NCBI GenBank assembly: GCA_035267045.1
Contig: DATFMH010000038.1
Location: forward strand, 1 to 11,863
Length of the DNA stretch: 11,863 nt
Direction: 5' to 3'
DNA from: DATFMH01 sp035267045
GTDB taxonomy: Bacteria > Bacteroidota > Rhodothermia > Balneolales > DATFMH01
The position numbers and the translations under genes were made by a program. Position 1 is the first letter of the stretch; each line of letters begins with the position of its first letter. The notes beneath the pieces were generated by a model, which saw only the letters and a program-made list of their open reading frames with translations, was not told the DNA's origin and did no database searches. Positions 1 to 6,577 of this stretch are shown piece by piece.

Positions 1-21
1 TGCTCTGTGTCTTCGGTCTTA

Positions 22-53
22 AAACAACAAAAGCCCGTCACCCGACGAGCTTT
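22..53 (-). terminator. Rho-independent terminator after tRNA-Met-like copy A
   Basis: Read on the minus strand, a 10-bp stem (arms 44-53 and 30-39, one G-U pair) closes a 4-nt GGGT loop and is followed by a U-rich tract (UGUUGUUUU). The G-U pair becomes an A-C mismatch on the plus strand, so the hairpin fits minus-strand transcription. It lies 6 nt past the end of tRNA-like copy A. An almost identical structure lies exactly 250 bp away, after the intact tRNA-Met. Confidence 0.75.
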
Positions 54-59
54 CTTGCG

Positions 60-141
<82 letters not shown>

Positions 142-271
142 TTACAGTTCCCACAATGACCATTGGCCATGCGCCATAATCTGCCAACTCCCGTTCCTCC
201 TTTGTGCCTTTGGAACACTGTGCCTCTGCCACTCATCCCGTCACGCGCTTTGCTCTGTGTCTTCAGTCTTA

Positions 272-303
272 AAACAACAAAAGCCCGTCTCCCGACGAGC
301 TTT
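272..303 (-). terminator. Rho-independent terminator after intact tRNA-Met
   Basis: Minus-strand hairpin with arms 294-303 and 280-289 around a GGGA loop, followed by UGUUGUUUU. It starts 6 nt past the tRNA end and is the 250-bp-shifted twin of the terminator at 22-53. If it is efficient, copy A further downstream would be transcribed poorly or need its own promoter. Confidence 0.75.
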
Positions 304-309
304 CTTGCG

Positions 310-383
310 TAGCGTGGGGCGGAATTGAACCGCCGACCTCCGGGTTATGAATCCGACGCTCTAACCTTCTGAGCTACCACGCC
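310..383 (-). tRNA. tRNA-Met (CAT), elongator type
   Basis: On the minus strand the sequence folds as a full cloverleaf. The acceptor GGCGTGG pairs with CCACGCT (final pair G-U). The D arm is GCTC...GAGC. The anticodon stem TCGGA/CCCGG has the A-C closing mismatch I recall from Bacteroidota elongator tRNA-Met, the loop is TTCATAA, and the T arm GGCGG-TTCAATT-CCGCC is perfect. The anticodon CAT lies at 347-349. The D-arm sequence AGCTCAGAAGGTTAGAGC is elongator-like rather than initiator-like. CAT could also be a lysidine-modified tRNA-Ile, but the body does not resemble that type. CCA is not encoded. This is the only intact copy of the three here. Confidence 0.9.
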
Positions 384-406
384 ATATTATTTCAACAAGC
401 TTTTTT

Positions 407-487
407 ATAATGATGCGGAATTGAACCGCTGTCCCGAAAGCTTTCGGGATATGAATCCGACGCTCTAACCTTCTGAGCTACCACACC
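407..487 (-). pseudogene. tRNA-Met-like pseudogene, copy C, with palindrome insertion
   Basis: This is the first unit in transcription order. The 5' half is nearly the same as the intact tRNA-Met (acceptor GGTGTGG, D arm GCTC...GAGC, stem TCGGA, anticodon CAT at 451-453). After the anticodon loop, 10 nt are replaced by the perfect 18-nt palindrome at 432-449. The palindrome's first bases (CCCGA) still pair with the anticodon stem, even changing a U-G pair to U-A. The outer T-stem pair is an A-A mismatch. The 3' acceptor strand (TCATTAT on minus) no longer matches the 5' strand, so amino-acylation is doubtful. I read it as a broken copy. Confidence 0.75.
432..449. repeat. 18-nt perfect palindrome inside tRNA-like copy C
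   Basis: TCCCGAAAGCTTTCGGGA equals its own reverse complement. It replaces the 10 nt that fill this site in the intact tRNA-Met. With the one-base variant at 86-103 it is evidence for a short repeated palindromic element. A partial match (AAGCTTTCGGG) occurs at 2358-2368. Confidence 0.85.
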
Positions 488-530
488 ATTTGGTATTATT
501 TACAAAAATGTTCCGTGATTTACAGAGCCT

Positions 531-538
531 TAAATATA
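531..538 (-). promoter_or_regulatory. Possible -7 box for the tRNA-Met cluster
   Basis: On minus the box reads TATATTTA, matching the Bacteroidota -7 consensus TAnnTTTG at all but the last base. It lies about 44 nt before copy C. No TTG is seen at the usual -33 distance. Two A8 tracts (T8 on minus) lie just upstream, at 552-559 and 572-579, and could act as an UP-like element. Confidence 0.25.
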
Positions 539-541
539 GGC

Positions 542-580
542 AGTTCTAAAGAAAAAAAATAGTTCTGAAAGAAAAAAAAT
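542..580. repeat. Two-unit tandem repeat with A8 tracts
   Basis: AGTTCTAAAG plus A8-T (542-560) is followed directly by AGTTCTGAAAG plus A8-T (561-580). The units differ by one inserted G. The A tracts start 20 bp apart, about two helical turns, which would favour a local bend. Confidence 0.6.
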
Positions 581-635
581 GATAAAAGGAAAAAACGGTA
601 AATAAAGGACCCGGATTAAGCAGGCATAGTCAATC

Positions 636-660
636 ATAAAATTATATTTGGTAATTTTAT
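636..660. promoter_or_regulatory. Inverted repeat overlapping a TAnnTTTG box
   Basis: ATAAAATTA (636-644) and TAATTTTAT (652-660) are perfect 9-bp inverted arms around a 7-nt spacer. The plus-strand box TATATTTG (643-650) fits the Bacteroidota -7 consensus exactly. No TTG occurs 19-21 bp upstream, and a transcript from here would have a leader of about 230 nt before proS. In DNA this AT-rich, chance is a real alternative. Confidence 0.3.
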
Positions 661-889
661 ACCTTAATTAATCTTGATGAGATACCATGCTCTATACCCT
701 TATTAAATCAATTCCGTTAAATTAGAGTTTGATGCGTACAAACTTCTCAATATCTTTAAGATTCTGAATACTCAAAAAAATCTTCTTGAATAATCAATAG
801 TCATAACTTTATTCACGAATTACGGATTCATAAAATTATTTGTTTTACTAACCGAAAGCAGAAAGTAACTGCATTAAATATTTTTTAAA

Positions 890-2359
890 ATGGCTAAGAA
901 AATTACGAAAAGAGAAAAGGATTATTCACAGTGGTATCTTGATGTTGTGAAGGAAGCCAATCTGGCGGAACACTCGCCGGTGAGGGGTTGTATGATCATA
1001 AAACCCAACGGATACGCCCTGTGGGAAAATATGCAGCGTCAATTGGATGATATGTTTAAGGAAACAGGACATCAAAACGCCTATTTCCCATTGTTCATCC
1101 CCAAATCTTTTCTCTCCAAAGAGGCCAAACATGTGGAAGGTTTCGCGAAAGAATGCGCCGTCATAACCCACAGCCGGTTAAAAGCAACGGATAATGGCGT
1201 TGAAGTGGATCCGGATTCGAAGCTGGAAGAAGAATTGATCGTACGCCCAACCTCGGAAACGATAATTTGGGATACCTATCGTAATTGGGTGCAGTCGTAC
1301 CGTGATCTGCCGATTCTTATTAACCAATGGGCTAATGTAGTCCGCTGGGAAATGCGTACCCGTCTCTTTCTGCGGACGATGGAATTCTTATGGCAGGAAG
1401 GCCATACGGCACACGCTACAAAAGAAGACGCCATGAAAGAGACGCTGCAGATGCTCGATGTCTACGCCCGTTTCGCTGAAGAATACATGGCCATGCCGGT
1501 CATCAAAGGGACTAAAACAGAGTCGGAGCGATTTGCCGGTGCCGTTGAAACGTATTGTATCGAAGCGCTCATGCAGGATGGTAAAGCTTTGCAAGCCGGG
1601 ACCTCTCATTTCCTCGGACAGAATTTCGCAAAGGCATTCGATGTCACATTCCAGGACAGCGATGGCGTCGTTAAAAGTGTTTGGGCTACCAGCTGGGGCG
1701 TTTCAACACGTCTTATCGGTGGACTGATAATGACGCATTCGGATGACTCGGGGCTCGTCATTCCTCCTAAATTAGCGGCTAATCAGGTCGTTATAGTCCC
1801 GATATGGAGAAATAAAGAAGAGCAGAGTTTGGTACTGGAATATTGCGAGTCGATACAGCAAGAACTCAAAGAATATAATATCCGCTTTAAACTCGACGAC
1901 CGCGATCAATACAAACCGGGATGGAAATTTGCCCAGCATGAAGTTGAAGGTGTTCCGGTGCGTATCGCTGTCGGACCGAGAGATGTTGCCAACAAAAAAG
2001 CGGAAGTAGCCCGCCGTGATACCAAGGAAAAGGAGTTTATAGACCGGGATAAACTTGGTAAGCATGTCATCGAACTCCTTGATGAAATTCAAACCACTCT
2101 CTTTGAAACAGCACGAAAGTATCGGGATGACAATACACATTACGCCGACACCTACGATGAGTTTAAGGAAATTATTAATGAAAAAGGTGGTTTTGTGTAC
2201 GCCCACTGGGACGGCACGGCAGAAACCGAGGCCAAAATAAAAGAAGACACCAGGGCCACTATTCGTTGTATTCCTCTTGATGATGATACCGAGTCAGGTA
2301 AATGTATGGTAACCGGGGAAAAATCTCCTCGCAGGGTATTGTTTGCAAAAGCGTATTAA
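890..2359 (+). CDS. proS: Proline--tRNA ligase, archaeal/eukaryal type
   Basis: Cytoplasmic class II aminoacyl-tRNA synthetase that charges tRNA-Pro with proline using ATP. The 489 residues match the short archaeal-type form, with no editing insertion domain. Visible in order: motif 1 region (about 38-75), the TSE proline-site motif (121-123), motif 2 with RWE at 152-154, motif 3 (SWGVSTRLIGG, 268-278), the anticodon-binding domain (from about 295), and the type-specific C-terminal domain ending in a terminal Tyr. Characterised relatives have a four-Cys zinc site in that last domain; only C460 and C472 are seen here. I recall a similar loss in Bacteroidota homologues, so this is probably normal. 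The ATG follows an A/T-rich leader without a Shine-Dalgarno sequence. The gene stands alone, and no clear terminator follows. Confidence 0.97.
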   Translation: MAKKITKREKDYSQWYLDVVKEANLAEHSPVRGCMIIKPNGYALWENMQRQLDDMFKETGHQNAYFPLFIPKSFLSKEAKHVEGFAKECAVITHSRLKATDNGVEVDPDSKLEEELIVRPTSETIIWDTYRNWVQSYRDLPILINQWANVVRWEMRTRLFLRTMEFLWQEGHTAHATKEDAMKETLQMLDVYARFAEEYMAMPVIKGTKTESERFAGAVETYCIEALMQDGKALQAGTSHFLGQNFAKAFDVTFQDSDGVVKSVWATSWGVSTRLIGGLIMTHSDDSGLVIPPKLAANQVVIVPIWRNKEEQSLVLEYCESIQQELKEYNIRFKLDDRDQYKPGWKFAQHEVEGVPVRIAVGPRDVANKKAEVARRDTKEKEFIDRDKLGKHVIELLDEIQTTLFETARKYRDDNTHYADTYDEFKEIINEKGGFVYAHWDGTAETEAKIKEDTRATIRCIPLDDDTESGKCMVTGEKSPRRVLFAKAY

Positions 2360-2390
2360 GCTTTCGGGCCGAAAGAACAGAAGCCCGGGA
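2358..2390. repeat. Partial palindromic element overlapping the proS stop
   Basis: AAGCTTTCGGG (2358-2368) is identical to part of the 18-nt palindrome found in the tRNA copies. With CCGAAAG (2369-2375) it forms a 7-bp inverted repeat around a single G. CCCGGGA follows at 2384-2390. There is no T run, so it does not look like an intrinsic terminator. It may be a degenerate copy of the element or chance. Confidence 0.35.
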
Positions 2391-2633
2391 AGTGTGAGGA
2401 AACTCAAATTGATACCTTCAATATCAGGACGTTATTGGGAAAAGAGTGTTACGTATAGCAATCCTTAAATTCCATTAATATAGAATCATCTTATTATTGT
2501 TATAATTTTATTGTCTTTTGACAGTTATGTTAAAAGATGATTTATCAATGGTTGCCTGATGACATGTTTATACCAATAATATATATCACAGTGGCAGAGT
2601 TTGTAAAAATGACCCACAATATAATTCTCCGTT

Positions 2634-3332
2634 ATGAACCGGAATGATTCATCATACGAGGATTTGACCATTCAGGCTAATAATTATGGAGAATTACGAA
2701 ATAAATCTCCCGAATTAATATGGGCACGACTCGTATCTGATATATTCAATCCCCTGATCTTACCCCCTGTCCTTTTTGGAGTCAGTTTTTGGTCAATGGG
2801 TTTACCCTATACATCTATTTTAAATATTTTGATCATTGCAGTTGTATTTTTTACACTCGTTCCTTTAGGTATTATTTATACGTTCCGATCCATGAAATTC
2901 ATTCAAAACTTCGATATATCGGAGCGAAAAGAACGTATTAAACCTTTTATCGTGATCATCGGTTCATATGTGGCAGGACTTGTTATCTTTATTTTACTAC
3001 ATCCGCAACCAAACTATTTACCTGTTTACTTTACAAGCTGTTATATCATTAATGCTATTGCAGGTTCGGCTATAACAACCCGGTGGAAAATCAGCATACA
3101 TTCTGCCGGTATCGCGTCCTTTTCCGCCATCATTATCTACTTGTTCGAAGCTAACTTAATGGCACATAATTTTATATTTGATCGCGTAATGGTGTGGTCT
3201 TCGTTAATCATTATTCCTATTATTATGTGGGGACGTATTAAATTACATCTGCATACAACATCACAAACTATTGCAGGAGCTGTAATTGGTTTTATTATTA
3301 CGTATCTGGAACTAAAAATTATGATCGGCTAA
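2634..3332 (+). CDS. PAP2-like integral membrane protein, putative lipid phosphatase
   Basis: A 232-residue protein with an approximately 35-residue polar N-terminus and then about six hydrophobic segments (roughly 42-58, 62-84, 104-123, 130-148, 155-173, 185-229). PAP2-superfamily signatures are present in reduced form: a basic RKERIKP stretch at 98-104 (motif 1, K-x6-R-P-like), an IHSAG at 155-159 where PSGH normally sits, and R201-x5-H207 as motif 3. The family dephosphorylates lipid phosphates such as undecaprenyl diphosphate or phosphatidate at the membrane. Motif 2 is inverted (HS rather than SGH) and the usual Asp after motif 3 is Gln211, so activity and substrate are uncertain. It begins a three-gene run, 10 nt before the Nnr gene. 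The leader has no Shine-Dalgarno sequence. Confidence 0.75.
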   Translation: MNRNDSSYEDLTIQANNYGELRNKSPELIWARLVSDIFNPLILPPVLFGVSFWSMGLPYTSILNILIIAVVFFTLVPLGIIYTFRSMKFIQNFDISERKERIKPFIVIIGSYVAGLVIFILLHPQPNYLPVYFTSCYIINAIAGSAITTRWKISIHSAGIASFSAIIIYLFEANLMAHNFIFDRVMVWSSLIIIPIIMWGRIKLHLHTTSQTIAGAVIGFIITYLELKIMIG

Positions 3333-3342
3333 AATAATTTCC

Positions 3343-4878
3343 ATGATGGACATACCAGAAAAATACAAGCTTTGTACCGCTGATGAATGCCGCAATCTTG
3401 ATCAGTTTACTATTGATGAATTTGGAGTGCCTTCATATACACTCATGGAGATAGCAGGGAGTAAAACGGCGGAACATTTGCTTGATGAAGTACCTTACCG
3501 TTCGGAAGCCCTCATTTTTTGTGGTAAAGGAAATAACGCGGGCGATGCGCTCGTCGTTGCACGTCATCTTCATAGAAATGGGATAAGTTCCGTTATTATA
3601 TTTATCAGCGGAACAGAAAATTTATCTGAAGACGCACAAAAAAATTTCGACTTGCTCAAAAAACTTAGTGAGTCTTTATCTAAAAATGATCCGGAACTGA
3701 TATTCATTGAAAATTGGGATTCCTTTTCGGGATCAGCTGATCAATACGATTTCATCATTGACGGAATGTTGGGCACCGGACTCAACAGTGAGGTCCGGGG
3801 AAAGTATGTAAAAGCTATCAAATGGATTAATACATCCGGTCTGCCTGTTTATGCAATCGATATTCCTACAGGTCTTAACGCCGATTCCGGTGAAATTATG
3901 GGGTATTCCGTTAAAGCTGGAAAAACCTATACATACGGCGCCCTTAAGACCGGTTTTTATTTTAACGATGGACCTGAAAATGCAGGAAATATTGTGTTAT
4001 GTGATCTTGGATTCCCAAAATCGATAAGCAGGGGTATGCATAATTACCTGATTGATCAGGATTGGATAGATATTCAGGATAAACCCCAACATACTCCACG
4101 GCACAAATATGAAGCCGGTGTGCTGTTTGTCATCGCCGGATCGGAGGGGTTAACCGGAGCAGCCATGCTTGCTGCCCGAAGTGCATGGGCGGAAGGCTTG
4201 GGTGCTGTGATTATGATTGTACCAAAAGGTATATTACCTGTTTTTGAGAATAATATGCTTCAACAAGTTAAACAACCTGTAGGAGCCAAAGACGACATGT
4301 GGTTCAAAGAGGAACACGTTGAGGAAGTACGTAACATTCTGAAAAGTAAAAAAGGGACTATACTTCTGGGTCCCGGGCTTGGGCGTAACGAAGAAACGAT
4401 TAACTTTGTCAAACAACTCTTATCTTTCGACCCTGGGAACATGGTGATTGATGCCGATGGATTATGGTGTCTTTCACAATTAGATGAAATACCCAAACAT
4501 GAAACATCGAAATGGATTTTAACTCCCCATCCCGGTGAACTCGGTATGCTGACCGGCTCCAATAAAACTGATTCTTATGATCGGTTGAAGATATCAAGAG
4601 AATACAGTAAACAAAACGAAGTAACACTCGTATCGAAGGGGATGCCGGCTATTGTTTCCGAACCCGGAGGTCAATGCTATATAACGAATTACGATACGAC
4701 AGTTTTTGCACGTGCGGGTTTTGGGGATATTTTATCCGGCAAAGTTGCCGCTTATGTTACCTTAGGGTACTATCCCGCACACAGCGCCGTATCCGCTTTG
4801 TTAAATGGCAAAGCAAAATACGATCAATTACTACAAAATAATCACTATCGACATCCTGAACCTGCCGATCTTATATGA
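3343..4878 (+). CDS. nnr: Bifunctional NAD(P)H-hydrate epimerase / ADP-dependent dehydratase
   Basis: Repairs NADH and NADPH that have become hydrated. The N-terminal YjeF_N half (about 1-235) interconverts R and S hydrates, and the C-terminal ribokinase-like half (about 245-511) dehydrates the S form using ADP. The N-terminal half shows GNNAGD (63-68), D140-GMLGTG, and AIDIPTGLNADSG (171-183). The C-terminal half shows the Gly-rich nucleotide region near 259-273, GPGLGRN (343-349), DADG (370-373), TPHPGEL (394-400) and GFGDILSG (459-466) with catalytic Asp D462. The length of 511 is normal for the fused enzyme. Family consensus GNNGGDG reads GNNAGDA here, and GT/SGD reads GFGD; the catalytic Asp is kept. 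A second in-frame ATG follows immediately at 3346, so the start is uncertain by one codon. The stop overlaps the next start (ATGA). Confidence 0.95.
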   Translation: MMDIPEKYKLCTADECRNLDQFTIDEFGVPSYTLMEIAGSKTAEHLLDEVPYRSEALIFCGKGNNAGDALVVARHLHRNGISSVIIFISGTENLSEDAQKNFDLLKKLSESLSKNDPELIFIENWDSFSGSADQYDFIIDGMLGTGLNSEVRGKYVKAIKWINTSGLPVYAIDIPTGLNADSGEIMGYSVKAGKTYTYGALKTGFYFNDGPENAGNIVLCDLGFPKSISRGMHNYLIDQDWIDIQDKPQHTPRHKYEAGVLFVIAGSEGLTGAAMLAARSAWAEGLGAVIMIVPKGILPVFENNMLQQVKQPVGAKDDMWFKEEHVEEVRNILKSKKGTILLGPGLGRNEETINFVKQLLSFDPGNMVIDADGLWCLSQLDEIPKHETSKWILTPHPGELGMLTGSNKTDSYDRLKISREYSKQNEVTLVSKGMPAIVSEPGGQCYITNYDTTVFARAGFGDILSGKVAAYVTLGYYPAHSAVSALLNGKAKYDQLLQNNHYRHPEPADLI

Positions 4879-5294
4879 ATATTCAATTGATTAAAAACTT
4901 TATTATAAAGAGAAAATTTCTCGTTACGCTATTTATTTTATGGACGCTGATGACGTTATATCTGACGTTGTTCCCTGTGAAAGATATCGGCCATCACCGC
5001 CTCTTTCAATATGACAAAGTTGGCCATGCAGGAATGTTCCTGGGCTGGACATACCTCCTGGGATTAAGTCTGCATCTGAAAAACAAGCTGACAAATCTGA
5101 ATATCCTATTAACATGTTCAATGGGTGCTTTATTCGGTGGCTTAATCGAAATACTTCAATATGTGATGCCCTATCACCGTGATGCTGATATTCATGATTT
5201 CTATGCAGATGTAGTCGGTTGCCTTATCGCCTTATATCTTTTATATATCACACGAAAAAAATTAGTTCAGCAACAAGCGACAATGAAATATTGA
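4875..5294 (+). CDS. VanZ-like family membrane protein
   Basis: A 139-residue protein with four hydrophobic segments (about 14-34, 52-68, 76-98, 113-126). The VanZ-like pattern is present: DKVGHAGMF (47-55), E92-x2-Q95, R102, D104, D108 and D112 before a Gly-containing last helix. VanZ itself gives low-level teicoplanin resistance in enterococci, but most family members, such as this one, have no known function and are not evidence of antibiotic resistance. The ATG overlaps the stop of the Nnr gene by 4 nt, so the two are almost certainly co-transcribed and translationally coupled. No strong terminator follows. Confidence 0.85.
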   Translation: MNIQLIKNFIIKRKFLVTLFILWTLMTLYLTLFPVKDIGHHRLFQYDKVGHAGMFLGWTYLLGLSLHLKNKLTNLNILLTCSMGALFGGLIEILQYVMPYHRDADIHDFYADVVGCLIALYLLYITRKKLVQQQATMKY

Positions 5295-5547
5295 ATGCTG
5301 AATGTTACCGGAAAGGGCAAAAATACACACTCATTCGATATTTTATTACATTCCTAATAGTTTTTTTACAACATAGTTTTTCTACCAACCTTATACTACA
5401 TCTACAATACTTTAATAATTAAAACGTTTTATTGTTATAGCTTCGATTATTAAAAATTATATTGGTAGTATTCTAAGATTATATTATCTTGTTTGTTACC
5501 TAGCTTATTAATCTAATACCCATCATTAACTCAGACGTTTTTAGCTT
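5295..5547. other. Intergenic region before the first TonB gene
   Basis: About 250 bp, AT-rich, with no recognisable gene. TATATTGG at about 5459-5466 is one base off the TAnnTTTG consensus, with a TTG 23 bp upstream, slightly beyond the normal spacing. The last 24 bp (TTAACTCAGAC...AGCTTATG) resemble the leader of the second TonB gene. Confidence 0.3.
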
Positions 5548-6216
5548 ATGTCCTTAACAGAACGAAAAAAACCAAGGGCTGATCTGCGTAACTATTACAA
5601 TCTGTACATGCAGATTGGGATGATAGCTACGTTGGTTTTACTGTTGATTATATTCAAGGTGCCTTTTAAAACTAATAATAACGAGAACTTCTCCCAACCT
5701 CAGCAAGAGACGGTTAAGATGGAGCAGGTTGTTCAAACACATCAGGAGGTGAAACCACCTCCACCACCCGTACCTCAAGCACCGGTAGCCGTTCCTAATG
5801 ATCAGGTAATTAACGACTCACCGATCGACTTGAATGCTGAATTGGATCTCAATGCTCCAATTAAAATGCCCCCACCTCCTCCTCCACCGAAGGAAGAGAA
5901 GAAAAATAACCAACAGGTATTCGTTGTTGTTGAACATATGCCTGTTTTAATAGGTGGTCTGGCAGCTTTACAGAAAAAAATTCACTACCCTGAATTAGCA
6001 CGTAAAGCCGGTATTGAAGGCCGCGTTTATGTTCAGTTTGTAGTAGACGAACATGGCCACGTTCAAAATCCTAAAGTTATTCGGGGTATTGGAGGCGGTT
6101 GTGATGAAGAAGCACTCCGTGCTGTTAAAACAGCCCATTTTAAACCTGGTATGCAACGTGGACGTCCAGTAAAAGTTCGTTACAGCTTACCTATTGTATT
6201 TAAGCTTCAAAACTAA
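5548..6216 (+). CDS. TonB family protein (energy transducer), first of a pair
   Basis: Inner-membrane-anchored periplasmic protein expected to pass proton-motive force, via ExbB/ExbD, to TonB-dependent outer-membrane receptors. Layout: cytoplasmic basic N-terminus (1-21), one membrane anchor (about 22-38), a periplasmic linker with two proline runs (70-77 and 108-114, the second followed by KEEKK), and a C-terminal TonB domain (about 124-221) with HYPELARKAGIEGRVYVQF and the conserved CDEEAL-AV-FKPG-RG-PVKV-SLPIVFKL pattern. At 222 residues it is complete. It has its own strong terminator. No exbB, exbD or receptor gene is in the window, so partners must lie elsewhere. The paralogue 360 bp downstream is the same length and aligns without gaps. 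Confidence 0.93.
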   Translation: MSLTERKKPRADLRNYYNLYMQIGMIATLVLLLIIFKVPFKTNNNENFSQPQQETVKMEQVVQTHQEVKPPPPPVPQAPVAVPNDQVINDSPIDLNAELDLNAPIKMPPPPPPPKEEKKNNQQVFVVVEHMPVLIGGLAALQKKIHYPELARKAGIEGRVYVQFVVDEHGHVQNPKVIRGIGGGCDEEALRAVKTAHFKPGMQRGRPVKVRYSLPIVFKLQN

Positions 6217-6246
6217 TAAGCGGAAGTTTTTTTAAAAGAATTTCAG

Positions 6247-6278
6247 GGCCGGTCAAGTAATTTGACCGGCCTTTTTTT
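6247..6278 (+). terminator. Rho-independent terminator after first TonB gene
   Basis: A perfect 10-bp GC-rich stem (GGCCGGTCAA, 6247-6256, with TTGACCGGCC, 6262-6271) encloses a 5-nt loop and is followed directly by seven T. It lies 30 nt past the stop and separates the two TonB genes into independent transcripts. Confidence 0.95.
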
Positions 6279-6518
6279 ATAGTTAATTGGCTGAAAGTTG
6301 TTGATAGTTATTAGCTTATTTTTTGTTCTTCATTCGGTGTTCAGTAATCTGAATTCTTATCTCTCCATTCAAACGACAATAAACATAAAATAACATTCCT
6401 ATATTTACTCCTACTTACAATAAAAATAGATCTTTACAAATCATCTGTAAGAAAAATCGGTCAAATTTATCAGATTTCGGCACTTTTTTTAATTCATAAT
6501 CGTTATGTTAATGGTTGC

Positions 6519-6541
6519 AGTTCAGGGTACATTTCTGAACT
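6519..6541. promoter_or_regulatory. 23-bp dyad upstream of the second TonB gene, possible operator
   Basis: AGTTCAG (6519-6525) and CTGAACT (6535-6541) are perfect 7-bp inverted arms, 9 nt apart. Just downstream, TATATTTA (6550-6557) is one base off the -7 consensus, leaving a leader of roughly 15-20 nt before the ATG at 6578. No -33 TTG is correctly spaced; the dyad covers that position, as an activator or repressor site might. No comparable dyad is seen before the first TonB gene. Confidence 0.35.
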
Positions 6542-6577
6542 ATTGAAATTATATTTATTAATTCAGACCCACAGCTT

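Larger units (their letters stand above)
488..889. other. Gene-free 400-bp AT-rich region before proS
   Basis: No coding frame with family features or RNA gene is visible. It holds the A-tract tandem repeat (542-580), a 9-bp inverted repeat at 636-644/652-660 overlapping an exact TAnnTTTG match (TATATTTG, 643-650), and a near-copy of that sequence (TCATAAAATTAT followed by TTG) at 828-842. It presumably carries the promoters of the leftward tRNA cluster and of the rightward proS, but none has a well-spaced -33 TTG. Confidence 0.5.

Noticed and set aside
767..816. Promoter of proS from TTG (near 786) and TAACTTTA
   Set aside because: The spacing between the two elements is only about 15 bp, shorter than the usual 19-21 bp in Bacteroidota.
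1772..2206. Open frame of 144 codons on minus within proS
   Set aside because: It lies antisense to a well-conserved synthetase, has no family features, and is explained by the codon pattern of the real gene.
4260..4562. Open frame of 100 codons on minus within the Nnr gene
   Set aside because: Antisense to conserved dehydratase motifs, with no recognisable domain or own leader.
4875..5294. Glycopeptide resistance gene
   Set aside because: VanZ-like proteins are common membrane proteins of unknown role; no van regulatory or ligase genes are present.
5219..5422. Small plus-strand open frame running out of the VanZ-like gene
   Set aside because: It begins inside VanZ in another frame. The translated sequence after 5294 is low-complexity and AT-driven, with no leader or conservation signal.
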